In this document: piece after piece, positions 50,213 to 58,912 of the stretch
How the letters are laid out: each line of letters starts with the position of its first letter
Numbering within the stretch: position 1 is the first letter of the stretch
NCBI RefSeq assembly: GCF_050749815.1
Contig: NZ_CP192735.1
Coordinates: 3,162,001-3,226,000, forward strand
Direction: 5' to 3'
Length of the DNA: 64,000 nt
Origin: Dyella_A sp050749815
GTDB taxonomy: Bacteria > Pseudomonadota > Gammaproteobacteria > Xanthomonadales > Rhodanobacteraceae
Position numbers and translations under genes: made by a program
Notes under the pieces: model-generated
What the model saw: the letters and a program-made list of their open reading frames with translations, nothing else
The model's database searches: none
What the model was told of the DNA's origin: nothing

Positions 50213-52249
50213 TTCGGGCTTGCGGCCGCGGAAGGCGACGAAGCTCTCCAGTGCCGGGCGGCTGGCGCCCACGGCAAGCACCTCCTGGCGGAAGCGCGCG
50301 CCGGTGGCCGGGTCGATCACGCTGCCGCTGCGCGTGGCCGACTCTTCGAACGCGCCGAAGGCGTCGGCGCTGAGCAGCTCGGCCCACAGGTAGCTGTAGT
50401 ACCCGGCCGCGTAGCCGCCGGCGAAGATGTGGCTGAAGGCGTGCGGGAAGCGCTGCCAGGCCGGCGGATGCAGCACGGCCACTTCCTTGCGCACCTGCTC
50501 GAGCACGGCCATCGGGCGGGCGCCCTGTGCGGGGTCGTAGTCGCGGTGCAGCAGGAAGTCGAACAACGCGAACTCGAGCTGGCGCACCAGGAACAGGCCG
50601 GCGTGGAAATGCCGCGCGGCGAGCATGCGCTGGAACAGCTCCTCCGGCAGCCGCTCGCCGGTCTGCCAGTGGCGGGCGAACAGATCGAGCGCCTCGCGGT
50701 TCCAGCCGAAGTTCTCCATGAACTGGCTGGGCAGTTCCACCGCGTCCCACTCCACGCCGTCGATGCCGCCGATCGAGGGCAGGTTCACCTCGGTCAGCAG
50801 GTGGTGCAGGCCGTGGCCGAACTCGTGGAACATCGTGAGCACGTCATCGTGGGTGAGCAACGCCGGCTTGCCTCCGGTGGGCGGCGCGAAGTTGCAGGTG
50901 AGGAAGGCCACCGGCAGCTGTCGCGTATCGCCATCGTCGAAGCGCGCACGGCACACGTCCATCCACGCGCCACCGCGCTTGCCGCTGCGCGCATAGAGGT
51001 CGACGTAGGCGCCGGCGAACACGCGGCCGGTGGCGTCGGCCACGTCGTAGTAGCGCACGTCCGGATGCCATACATCGATGTCGTCGCGCGCGGTGAGCGT
51101 GATGCCGTAGAGCTTGTGCGTGATCGCCCACAGGCCGTCGATCACCGCCGGCAGGGGGAAGTACGGCTTGAGCTGCTCCTCGTCCAGCGCGTACTGCTGC
51201 TGGCGCAGCTTTTCCGCGGCGTAGGTGATGTCCCAGGGTTCGAGGTTGTCGAGTTTCAGCTGCTCGCTGGCGAAGCTGCGCAAGGCATCGAGCTCGCGCT
51301 TCGCGACCGGCTTGGCGCGTGCGGCGAGGTCGCGCAGGAAGGCGAGCACCTCGTCCGGCGAGCTGGCCATCTTGGTGGCCAGCGATTCCTCGGCCGCGTT
51401 GGCAAAGCCGAGCAGCTGTGCGGCCTCGTGGCGCAGCGCCATGATCTGCTCGATGCGCGCGGAGTTGTCGTACTTGCCCGCGTGCGGGCCCTGGTCCGAA
51501 GCGCGGGTCTGGTAGGCCCAGTACACGCGCTCGCGCAAGTCGCGCTTGTCGGCGTAGGTGAGCACCGCCTGCACGCTGGGCTGCTTGAGCGTGACGAGGA
51601 AACCTTCCAGGTCCTGCTCCTTGGCGTACTGGCGCAGCACGGCGCGGCCGGACTCGGGCATGCCGGCCAGATCGCGCTCGTCGGTGATGTGCTCGTGCCA
51701 GGCGTCGGTGGCGTCGAGCACGGCGTTGGAGAACTCGGTGGACAGCTTGGACAGCGCCACGCCGATCTCGCGGAAGCGGCTGCGTGATGGCTCCTCCAGC
51801 GCCACACCGGACAGGCGGAAATCGCGCAGCGCGTGCTCGACCAGCGAGCGCTCCGCGCGCGGCAGCGCGGCGAAATCCGGCGCATCGGCCAGCGCCTGCA
51901 CGGCGGCGTAGAGGTCGCGGTTCTGGCCCAGCTCCAGCGCGTGATCGGTGAGCTTTTCCTCGGCCGGGCCGTAGGCTTCGCGCAAAGCCGGCGTGTCGGC
52001 CACCGAGTGCAGGTGGCCCACCGGCGCCCACGCCCGCGCCACGCGTTGCTCCAGTCGCTCCTGGCCCAGCATCACTGTGTCGAAGTCGCGCGGCGCATCG
52101 GGTGCCGTCATCGCGGCGATGGCGGCGCGGTAGTCGCTCAGCAGCTGGTCGATCGCCGGTCCGACGTGCTCGGGGCGGATCGCCGCGAAGGCCGGCAGCG
52201 GCGCGTCGGACAGCAGGGGGTTGCCGGTGGGGGCGGGTTCGGAAGCCAT
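50174..52249 (-). CDS. prlC: Oligopeptidase A (M3 family)
   Basis: 691-residue cytosolic zinc peptidase that degrades signal peptides and short peptides. The zinc motif is HEFGHGLHH (about residue 475), in the family context LLTHDDVLTMFHEFGHGLHHLLTEV. N-terminal block NPLLSDAPLPAFAAIRPEHVGPAIDQLL and C-terminal EALLRSHGLID are typical; length matches the 680-residue norm. The ATG at 52249 fits the family start. Its last 13 codons occur again beyond the HepT/MntA pair. Confidence 0.95.
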   Translation of the reverse strand: MASEPAPTGNPLLSDAPLPAFAAIRPEHVGPAIDQLLSDYRAAIAAMTAPDAPRDFDTVMLGQERLEQRVARAWAPVGHLHSVADTPALREAYGPAEEKLTDHALELGQNRDLYAAVQALADAPDFAALPRAERSLVEHALRDFRLSGVALEEPSRSRFREIGVALSKLSTEFSNAVLDATDAWHEHITDERDLAGMPESGRAVLRQYAKEQDLEGFLVTLKQPSVQAVLTYADKRDLRERVYWAYQTRASDQGPHAGKYDNSARIEQIMALRHEAAQLLGFANAAEESLATKMASSPDEVLAFLRDLAARAKPVAKRELDALRSFASEQLKLDNLEPWDITYAAEKLRQQQYALDEEQLKPYFPLPAVIDGLWAITHKLYGITLTARDDIDVWHPDVRYYDVADATGRVFAGAYVDLYARSGKRGGAWMDVCRARFDDGDTRQLPVAFLTCNFAPPTGGKPALLTHDDVLTMFHEFGHGLHHLLTEVNLPSIGGIDGVEWDAVELPSQFMENFGWNREALDLFARHWQTGERLPEELFQRMLAARHFHAGLFLVRQLEFALFDFLLHRDYDPAQGARPMAVLEQVRKEVAVLHPPAWQRFPHAFSHIFAGGYAAGYYSYLWAELLSADAFGAFEESATRSGSVIDPATGARFRQEVLAVGASRPALESFVAFRGRKPEPEALLRSHGLID

Positions 52250-52357
52250 GGGATCTCCTAGCGTGGTGAACCAGCGTGGCGACCACCGGGGGCGAAATCA
52301 AGCGCCGGCGCGGCCTGCCACGCGGTTCTGTCACATGGCGGCTCTAGCATCGGCGCG

Positions 52358-54061
52358 ATGGCCTGCGCCGCCACCGACCACCTGCTGCTTGCCCATCCTC
52401 TGTTCGCCCGGCTGGACCCGGCGACCCGCCGCGCGCTGGCCGCGGACATGGTGCCGTTCGGCCTGCCCGGCGGGCGCCCGCTGTTCAAGGCCGGCGAACC
52501 GGCCGACGCGCTTTACCTGCTGGTGAGCGGCAGCCTGGGCGTGTTCGACGGGCCGACCACGCTGGTGCAGCAGATCGGCGCCGGCATGAGCGTGGGTGAA
52601 ACCAGCCTGCTCGGCGGCGGCACCCGGCACCGCACCGTGCGCGCCCTGCGCGACAGCGAGCTGCTGCGGCTGGACCGCAGCGCGTTCGAGGCGCTGCTGT
52701 GCCGCCATCCGGATCTGCTGCTGCAGGTGGCGCGCGACACCGTGGCGCGCTTGCAGCTGCGCGTACGCGAGGAAGACCGCCCCGGCACGCCGCGCACGTT
52801 CGCCCTGCTGCCGGCCGAGTCGTCGGTACCGGCGCGCACCCTGGCGATGCAGCTGGCGCGCGCGCTGGAGGCGTTCGGCAGCAGCCTGGTGATCGACGCG
52901 CAAAGTGGGCGCGGGCGCAGCGCCGACTGGTTCGCCGAACGCGAGGCGCAGGTGCGCTTCGTGATCTACCTCGACGAAGGGCGCGACGACGCCTGGCGCC
53001 AGCGCTGCCTGCGCCAGGCCGACGTGCTGCTGGCCGCGGCGCGCGCCAACGACCCGGTGCGGCCGTGGCCGGAGCTGGCGCACCCGGCGCAGGCGCGGCA
53101 CCGGCCGCGGCACCTGCTGCTGGTGCATCCGGGGCACCAGGTGGCGCTGGGCTGCACCGCGCGCTGGCGCGCCAGCTTCAGCGGCCAGGTGATGCACCAC
53201 CACGTCTGCCGCGCGGCCGACATGGCGCGGGTGACGCGGCTGGTCAGCGGCCACGGCCGCGGCCTGGTGCTGGCCGGCGGCGGCGCGCGCGGGCTGGCGC
53301 ATCTGGGCGCGCTGCGTGCACTGGCCGAGGCCGGGCAGCGCTTCGATGCGATCGGCGGCAGCAGCATCGGCGCCATCGTCGGCGCGGGCGTGGCCGCGGG
53401 CTGGAGCATCGACGAGTGGCAGGCGCGCTGCGTGAATGCGTTCCTGCGCGGGCGGCTGCTGTCGGACTGGACCTTGCCGATCGTGGCGCTGACCCGCGGC
53501 GCGCGCGCCACCCGCACATTGCGCGACACCTTCGGCGCCCTGGCGATCGAGGACCTGCCGCTGCCGTTCTTCTGCGTCGCCACCAGCCTCTCCGGCGCCG
53601 GCCAGTGTGTGCAGCGGCACGGGCCGCTGTGGCGGGCGCTGCGCGCGTCCAGCGCGATTCCCGGCGTGCTGCCGCCGGTGCTGTACGGCGGCGAGGTGCT
53701 GGTGGACGGCGCGCTGGTGAACAACCTGCCCACCGACGTGATGGCCGCCGACGGCTTGGCGCATGTCACCGCGCTGGACATCCGCGCCGAGATCACCCTG
53801 CGCGCCGGAGTCGACGAGGCGATGACGCCGCCGCTGTGGCGGCTGGCCTTTCAGCGCGGGCGCCGGCCGGGCTTGGTCTCCAGCCTGGTGCGCGCGGGCA
53901 TGGTGAGCGGCGAGGCCGCCGCGCTGGAGCGTCGCGCGCTGGCGCATCGCCTGATCACCCCGTCGCTCGATCACGTCGGCGTGCTCGATTGGAAGGACTG
54001 GCGGCGCGCGGTGGAAGCGGGCTATCGGGCGACGGTCGAGGTGCTTGAGAGCGAGAAGTGA
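52358..54061 (+). CDS. Cyclic-nucleotide-binding/patatin phospholipase (NTE-like)
   Basis: 567-residue two-domain protein. Residues 10-130 form a cNMP-binding domain (LFKAGEPADALYLLVSGSLGVFDG, VGETSLLGGGTRHRTVRALRDSELLRLDRSAF). A middle linker of about 150 residues is followed by a patatin domain with the oxyanion loop AGGGARGLAHLG, nucleophile GSSIG (about residue 335) and Asp in VDGALVNN. This is the layout of bacterial NTE/lysophospholipase homologues. Cyclic nucleotide control is inferred from domain content. A large stem-loop ends the gene. Confidence 0.92.
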   Translation: MACAATDHLLLAHPLFARLDPATRRALAADMVPFGLPGGRPLFKAGEPADALYLLVSGSLGVFDGPTTLVQQIGAGMSVGETSLLGGGTRHRTVRALRDSELLRLDRSAFEALLCRHPDLLLQVARDTVARLQLRVREEDRPGTPRTFALLPAESSVPARTLAMQLARALEAFGSSLVIDAQSGRGRSADWFAEREAQVRFVIYLDEGRDDAWRQRCLRQADVLLAAARANDPVRPWPELAHPAQARHRPRHLLLVHPGHQVALGCTARWRASFSGQVMHHHVCRAADMARVTRLVSGHGRGLVLAGGGARGLAHLGALRALAEAGQRFDAIGGSSIGAIVGAGVAAGWSIDEWQARCVNAFLRGRLLSDWTLPIVALTRGARATRTLRDTFGALAIEDLPLPFFCVATSLSGAGQCVQRHGPLWRALRASSAIPGVLPPVLYGGEVLVDGALVNNLPTDVMAADGLAHVTALDIRAEITLRAGVDEAMTPPLWRLAFQRGRRPGLVSSLVRAGMVSGEAAALERRALAHRLITPSLDHVGVLDWKDWRRAVEAGYRATVEVLESEK

Positions 54062-54066
54062 GTGGA

Positions 54067-54120
54067 GAGGAGTGAGAGAACGGCGGCGGCCGCCGTGCTT
54101 CTGGCTCTCTCTCACTCCTC
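54067..54120 (+). terminator. Stem-loop terminator after the cNMP-patatin gene
   Basis: Outer arms GAGGAGTGAGAGA (54067-54079) and TCTCTCACTCCTC (54108-54120) are perfect reverse complements. Inside lies a second GC palindrome (ACGGCGGC...GCCGCCGT). It starts within six bases of the patatin stop. Confidence 0.75.
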
Positions 54121-54151
54121 ACTCCTCTTCCCTCGCTCCTAGAATGTGCGC

Positions 54152-54688
54152 ATGAGCATCCGCACCTACCAGGGCCACACGCCCGCGCTTGGCCAGCGCG
54201 TCTACGTCGATTCCGCCGCCACCGTGATCGGTCGCGTCGAGCTGGGCGACGACGTCTCGATCTGGCCCGGCGCGGTGCTGCGCGGCGACGTGCACTTCAT
54301 CCGCGTCGGCGCGCGCAGCAACGTGCAGGACGGCGCCGTGGTGCACGTCACCCACGACGGCCCGTATTCGCCCGGCGGCTTTCCCACGGTGATCGGCGAG
54401 GGTGTCACCATCGGCCACGGCGCGGTGATCCACGCCTGCACCATCGAGGACTACTGCCTGATCGGCATGCACGCCACCGTGCTCGACGGCGCGGTGGTGA
54501 AGAAGTACGGCTTCGTCGGCGCCGGCAGCCTGGTGCCGCCGGGCAAGGTGGTCGGCGAGCGGGAGCTGTGGCTGGGCAATCCCGCCAAGTGCGTGCGCCT
54601 GCTCAGCGACAAGCAGGTCGAGCAGATGCACTACTCCGCCGAGCACTACGTGCGGATCAAGGACGGCTACCTGGCCGAGGCGGGATGA
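54152..54688 (+). CDS. Gamma-carbonic-anhydrase-family protein
   Basis: 178-residue left-handed beta-helix trimer subunit. The hexapeptide repeats run from VIGRVELGDDVSIWPGAVLRGDV; the zinc His set is visible in VVHVTHDG, TIGHGAVIHAC and GMHATVLDG. These YrdA/PaaY-like proteins often have weak or no carbonic anhydrase activity. ATG at 54152 is used; GTG at 54146 is an alternative. The stop overlaps the next start (ATGA). Confidence 0.93.
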   Translation: MSIRTYQGHTPALGQRVYVDSAATVIGRVELGDDVSIWPGAVLRGDVHFIRVGARSNVQDGAVVHVTHDGPYSPGGFPTVIGEGVTIGHGAVIHACTIEDYCLIGMHATVLDGAVVKKYGFVGAGSLVPPGKVVGERELWLGNPAKCVRLLSDKQVEQMHYSAEHYVRIKDGYLAEAG

Positions 54689-55014
54689 CGCCTCGGCGCG
54701 TGCTGTTCCTGTGCAGCCGGTGCCGGCTGCGCAGCCCCACCGCGGCGGCGGTGTTCGCCGACTGGCCCGGACTGGAGGTCGACTCGGCCGGCCTTGCCGA
54801 CGATGCCGAGCCGCCACTCGGTCCCGCCCAGCTGGACTGGGCCGATCTGGTGGTGGTGATGGAGGCCCGCCATGCGCGCCGATTGCGGCAGCGCTTCGGT
54901 GCGCGGCTCAATGGCAAGCGCGTGGTGAGCGTGGACATTCCCGACCGCTACGCGTTCATGCAGCCCGAGCTGGTGGCGCTGCTGGAGCGGCGCGTCGGTC
55001 CGCTGCTGCGCTGA
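54685..55014 (+). CDS. Low-molecular-weight tyrosine-phosphatase-like protein
   Basis: 109-residue protein. The N-terminal P-loop VLFLCSRCRLRSPTA fits Cx5R(S/T) of LMW phosphatases, with the general-acid loop as VDIPDRYAFM near the C-terminus. It is shorter than Wzb-type enzymes (about 145 residues) and matches the COG4551 predicted phosphatase group. Translationally coupled to the carbonic-anhydrase-like gene. Activity is plausible but not certain. Confidence 0.8.
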   Translation: MTPRRVLFLCSRCRLRSPTAAAVFADWPGLEVDSAGLADDAEPPLGPAQLDWADLVVVMEARHARRLRQRFGARLNGKRVVSVDIPDRYAFMQPELVALLERRVGPLLR

Positions 55015-55022
55015 CGGGCTGC

Positions 55023-55538
55023 TCAGCGGGCCGCCGCAGCTTCCTCGGCGGCTTCGGCCTTCGCCCGAATCGCCGCGGCGCGCGCCTCGTCCTCGCGCAC
55101 CACGATCATGCGCTGCGCGTCGAGCTTGCCGGCCAGCAGGGACAGCGTGAAGTTGCTGCTGTCCGCCTCGCGCAGCAGGCGCAGCTCGCGCTCGGCTTCG
55201 TCGAGCTGGCGCGCGTTGATCGCCTGCTCCACCGCGGCCATCGCGTCGGGCATCTGCTCGCCCAGGTGCTGGCGCGCCGCCGCATTGGCCGGGTCGAGTT
55301 CCAGCACGCTGAGATAGAACTCGTACGCATTGGCACCGGCCGGTGCCACCAGCCGGTGCTCGGCCAGCGCCTGGTCGGCGAGGTTGAGCAGGATGCCGAC
55401 GCCGTCCTGATCGCCATCCGCAGACGCCCCCGGCGCGGCGGCGTCGTGCCGACCGCAGCCGGCGAGACCGACCAGCAGGCACAACGTGGCGATCGACCAG
55501 CGGAGCGGACGGCGCAGGGCCGGATCGGGCAGACGCAT
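55023..55538 (-). CDS. Lipoprotein paralogous to the upstream TonB-like protein
   Basis: 171-residue predicted lipoprotein (lipobox LVGLAGC, Cys at about 28). Residues 50-150 (LVAPAGANAYEFYLSVLELDPANAAARQHLGEQM, QLDEAERELRLLREADSSNFTLSLLAGKL) are a TPR-like helical segment closely similar to the central part of the TonB-like protein encoded 82 bases upstream. The tail is Ala/Glu-rich coiled coil. It has no TonB domain. Family unnamed; probably arose by duplication and may interact with its neighbour at the envelope. Confidence 0.75.
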   Translation of the reverse strand: MRLPDPALRRPLRWSIATLCLLVGLAGCGRHDAAAPGASADGDQDGVGILLNLADQALAEHRLVAPAGANAYEFYLSVLELDPANAAARQHLGEQMPDAMAAVEQAINARQLDEAERELRLLREADSSNFTLSLLAGKLDAQRMIVVREDEARAAAIRAKAEAAEEAAAAR

Positions 55539-55620
55539 GGGGCGACTCGGTGAACTCGGGGAGGGGCCGCGCATGGTGACCGGCGCGCGTGTCAGGCCTG
55601 TGACGCCGGGCGCGGTTCGG

Positions 55621-56595
55621 TTACAGGCGGAAGTCCAGCCGCTGGCGCAGGCTCACCGCCACCGGCTTGCCATTGCGCGTGGCCGGCGCAAACACCCAGC
55701 GCTGCACGGCCGTGGTGGCCGCCAGGTCGAACACGCTGCCCGGCTTGGACTGCAGCACCTTGACCGCATCCACGTGCCCGTCCGGCTGCACGGTGAACTC
55801 CACTTCCACCCAGCCCTCGCGTCCACTGCGCCGGGCCGCCTGCGGGTAGTACGGCTCCACCCGACGCTGCAGCACCGGTGCGGTGGTCGACACATTCGGC
55901 ACGGGTGCGGATGTCGCCGCGGGCACCGTGATCGGGGCCGGCGGGGTCACCATGGCAGTCTGCGTCACGGGCGGAGCCTCGGCCGGCGTTTCCGGCGGTG
56001 ACGGCGCGGTGGCGGCCACCGTTTCGCGGCTTGCCGGCGAGCGTGTCGACGCCGATGCGGGCGCGGCCGCTGTGGCCGCGGCGGCGAGCGCGCGCTGGCG
56101 CTGCTCGGCCAGCTGGGCGCGCAGCAGGGTGAGCGTGTAGTTCGCCGGATCGGCCCGCGCGAGCAGATCAAGCTGGCGCTGCGCCTCATCGAGCTGACCG
56201 TCGCGGATGGTGGCGCCGACCTGCTCGGCGGCGAAGGGAAACAGCTCGCGCAGTGCGTCGGTGGCGATCGGGTTCGCCGGCTGTTGCGCCAGCGCCGCGA
56301 GGTAGCGCTCGAACGCGCTCTGTCCGGCCGGCGCCACCAGCTTCTGCGCGGCGACCGCGGCGCGCGCCTCGTTCAGCAGTTGCTCGACGGAGCGCGGCGC
56401 GGTGGGCGGCGCGGTGGGACGGACGATCGATCCCGCGGCCGCCGGTTCGGAGGTGAGATCGTCGGCATGTGTGCGCTGCCACCAGACCCAGGTGAGCGCG
56501 CCGCTGCAGGCAAGCAGGAGCAAGGTGATGGCGAGCGCAACGCGGGCATCGCCGCGCTGACGCGCACGCGGAAACAGGCAAGGCTGGCAGGGCAT
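55621..56595 (-). CDS. TonB-like energy transducer with TPR-like periplasmic segment
   Basis: 324-residue inner-membrane-anchored protein. One helix (residues 19-39) is followed by a TPR-like segment (about 65-165, LVAPAGQSAFERYLAALAQQPANP, QLDEAQRQLDLLARADPANYTLTLLRAQL), a Pro/Ala/Thr-rich linker and a C-terminal TonB domain (VEPYYPQAARRSGREGWVEVEFTVQPDGHVDAVKV, AVQRWVFAPATRNGKPV). The TonB part has the YP motif that contacts receptors. No exbB/exbD lies nearby. It precedes the paralogous lipoprotein gene and probably forms an operon with it. Confidence 0.88.
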   Translation of the reverse strand: MPCQPCLFPRARQRGDARVALAITLLLLACSGALTWVWWQRTHADDLTSEPAAAGSIVRPTAPPTAPRSVEQLLNEARAAVAAQKLVAPAGQSAFERYLAALAQQPANPIATDALRELFPFAAEQVGATIRDGQLDEAQRQLDLLARADPANYTLTLLRAQLAEQRQRALAAAATAAAPASASTRSPASRETVAATAPSPPETPAEAPPVTQTAMVTPPAPITVPAATSAPVPNVSTTAPVLQRRVEPYYPQAARRSGREGWVEVEFTVQPDGHVDAVKVLQSKPGSVFDLAATTAVQRWVFAPATRNGKPVAVSLRQRLDFRL

Positions 56596-56645
56596 GGGCA
56601 GGGCATCGAAAGCACCGGCGACCTGCCGGCGGCGCGCCAGCCTAA

Positions 56646-56933
56646 TCAGCCGATGTTGCGCTCGCGTGGCGATGCGCTCGGCTGGGCGGTGTGGGTCTCC
56701 AGCGCGGCGAGCCAGGCCAGTGCGTGCGCGCGATCATTGCCGCACATCGCCGGCTCCGGGCGCAGCCGCGCGCACACCGCCGGCCGTTCCGGCTGACCGA
56801 ACAGGCGACAGCGGTTGGCCTCGTCCAGCTGCACGCAACGCACGCCGGCCGGCTTGCCGTGCGGCATGCCGGGAATCGGCGAGCTGATCGAAGGCGCAAT
56901 GCAGCAGGCGCCGCAGCCGGCGCGGCAATCCAT
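56646..56933 (-). CDS. YkgJ-family cysteine cluster protein
   Basis: 95-residue protein with the zinc/iron-chelating motif CRAGCGACC, then CVQLDEANRCRLFGQPERPAVC and AMCGNDRAHALAWLAALE, the full YkgJ Cys pattern. Role unknown, metal binding inferred from the family. It begins six bases after the aroE stop, so it is probably translated with aroE. Confidence 0.93.
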   Translation of the reverse strand: MDCRAGCGACCIAPSISSPIPGMPHGKPAGVRCVQLDEANRCRLFGQPERPAVCARLRPEPAMCGNDRAHALAWLAALETHTAQPSASPRERNIG

Positions 56934-56939
56934 GGCGGC

Positions 56940-57761
56940 TCAGCCGCGCAGCATGGCGTAGACCGGATCGGTGTCCGGCCTCTGGCCGTGCCACAGCTCG
57001 AACGCGTCGGCGGCGGTTTCCACCAGCATGCCCAGACCGTCGAACGCGAACAGCGCGCCGGCGCTGCGGGCCCAGGCGAGAAAGCCGATCGCCGCGGCGC
57101 CGTAGCTGAGGTCGTAGCAGAGTGCGCGACTGCCGACGATGGCGCCGGGCAGGTCGAGCGCGGCGCCGAGCACGCCGGCCGAGGTGGCGTTGAGGATCAG
57201 GTTGTAGCTGCCGATGTCGGCCAGGTCGCTCCAGTAACGCGTATGCACACGCTCGGGCTCACCGATGGCGTCGGCCAGCGCGTCGGCCGGGCCGGGGCTG
57301 CGATTGACGATGGTCAGGCTCTGCACGCCCGCGTCCAGCAGCGACCACGCCACGCCGCGCGCGGCGCCCCCGGCTCCCAGCAGCAGCGCGTCGTGGCCGC
57401 GCAGGTCGACGCGGTGGCGCTCGGTGAGGTCACGCACCAGGCCGGCGCCGTCGGTGTTGTGCGCGGCGAGGCGACCGTCGTCCAGCCGCGTGAGCACGTT
57501 GGCGGTACCGGCGCGGTGCGCCGCCTCGCTGGCGGTGTCGGCCAGCGCCAGCGCCGCGGCCTTGTGCGGCAGCGTGACGTTGGCGCCGTGGCCGGCGTCG
57601 GCGAAGAAGGCGCGCACCGCCTCGGGAAAATCCGCTGGCGCCGCATCGATGGTTCGGTAGTCCACCGCCAGACCGAACTGCTCGCCGAACGCGCGATGGA
57701 TGCGCGGCGACTGCGAATGGCCGATTGGATGGCCAAACACGGCGTAGCGGCGGTCGGTCAT
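56940..57761 (-). CDS. aroE: Shikimate dehydrogenase
   Basis: 273-residue NADP-dependent enzyme of aromatic amino acid synthesis. The substrate loop is GHSQSPRIH, the catalytic Lys/Asp pair is in NVTLPHK and NTDGAGLVRDL, and the Rossmann motif is LLGAGGAARGV. Length and motifs are standard. It is first in an operon with the YkgJ gene. Confidence 0.96.
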   Translation of the reverse strand: MTDRRYAVFGHPIGHSQSPRIHRAFGEQFGLAVDYRTIDAAPADFPEAVRAFFADAGHGANVTLPHKAAALALADTASEAAHRAGTANVLTRLDDGRLAAHNTDGAGLVRDLTERHRVDLRGHDALLLGAGGAARGVAWSLLDAGVQSLTIVNRSPGPADALADAIGEPERVHTRYWSDLADIGSYNLILNATSAGVLGAALDLPGAIVGSRALCYDLSYGAAAIGFLAWARSAGALFAFDGLGMLVETAADAFELWHGQRPDTDPVYAMLRG

Positions 57762-57826
57762 GGCGCGGGTCCTGCGAATGGATGGCCGCTCATTCTAGCC
57801 GCGCCGCGCCGCCGCGCCGCGCGCCA

Positions 57827-58384
57827 TCAGGGCTGCTCGAAGTCCGGCTGGCCGAGGTCTTCGCGCCGCTGCGGCACCTTGCGCACCTCGTTCACCGGGA
57901 AGCCCTCGGCCTTGGCCACGTCGAGCAGACGCTGGTATTCGGCCGCCGGCAGCTGGCGCTCGCGCGCCATGATCCACATCAGCTTGCGCGAGGGCAGGCC
58001 GATCAGCACCGAGCGGTAGTCCGGCGCGAGATCGACGATCACGTAGTCCGAGCGCAGCGGCCACACCAGCTGCACCTTCCAGTGCGCGGTGTCGGCCGGA
58101 TCGGGCAGCCAGGCCTTGCCGTTCCAGGTTTTCTCCGGCGCGTCGAAACCTTTGCGGTAGTGGTAGGTGACGGCGATGGTGCCGTCGGGCTTGAGGCGGT
58201 ACTCGTCGGCGGTGGCCACGTCGCCCTTCTCGGCGAAGTACGGCACGTGGCCGATCACGTACCAGGTGCCCATGTAACGGGCCAGATCGACGTTTTTCGC
58301 CTGGCGCAGCGGCGGCTGACTGGCGCAGCCAGTGAGCATGACCGCGGCGAACAGCGTCAGCAGGGCGGTGTGGCGGGATTTCAT
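57827..58384 (-). CDS. Lipocalin-family lipoprotein (Blc type)
   Basis: 185-residue outer-membrane lipocalin. Lipobox MLTGC (Cys20). The lipocalin signature is VDLARYMGTWYVIGHVPYF and the C-terminal blocks are YRSVLIGLPSRKLMWIMARERQLP. Blc-type proteins bind lipids at the envelope. ATG at 58384 is chosen for the signal peptide. Confidence 0.93.
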   Translation of the reverse strand: MKSRHTALLTLFAAVMLTGCASQPPLRQAKNVDLARYMGTWYVIGHVPYFAEKGDVATADEYRLKPDGTIAVTYHYRKGFDAPEKTWNGKAWLPDPADTAHWKVQLVWPLRSDYVIVDLAPDYRSVLIGLPSRKLMWIMARERQLPAAEYQRLLDVAKAEGFPVNEVRKVPQRREDLGQPDFEQP

Positions 58385-58549
58385 GGCGGGTCCTCGGAAC
58401 GCTCGACAAGGGAATGAGGACAGATACGCACCGGCGGCCGGAAACGATGCAGCGCGCCCGCCCCGGCCGCTGGTGCCATCCATCGCAGCCGCTGAGACGC
58501 CGGCCGCGGAAGCTCGGCGCCTTCATCCCAGCCACTGCCGGAGATCGCC

Positions 58550-58768
58550 ATGGCCCGCCGTTCCTCACTGTCGTTCCCGCTCGCCGACGCCTCGCCTTTC
58601 ACCCAGTGGGTGGCCGCCATCGGTTTGTGCTGGCTGGGCGTGGGGCTGTTCGCGCTGGCGCTGACGCCGGTGCCCGCGCATACGCCGGAATCCGGCTGGT
58701 CGCCCGCGTTCTGGCTGGTGCTGGCGCCGGCATGCGCCCTGCTCGGCCTGCGCCTGTGCGGGGACTGA
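58550..58768 (+). CDS. Small two-helix membrane protein, unknown
   Basis: 72-residue frame with two hydrophobic segments (FTQWVAAIGLCWLGVGLFALALTPV and AFWLVLAPACALLGLRLCG) joined by a polar loop. GGAGATCGCC precedes the ATG, giving a usable ribosome site. No family is recognised. The frame could still be chance, though GC-rich shadows rarely give a clean two-helix pattern with a ribosome site. Confidence 0.5.
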   Translation: MARRSSLSFPLADASPFTQWVAAIGLCWLGVGLFALALTPVPAHTPESGWSPAFWLVLAPACALLGLRLCGD

Positions 58769-58912
58769 CGAGATTCCGCGCCATCGCGTGATGCTTCCGC
58801 GCGGTGCCCTCGGCACGCGTCGCAAGACCGCACCTGTGCTAAAAGACGGACTGTTCCTGATCGTCTTTCAGTGCCTCGCCCTTCGCGGCCGCAGGCCTTT
58901 GCACGGGGCCGC

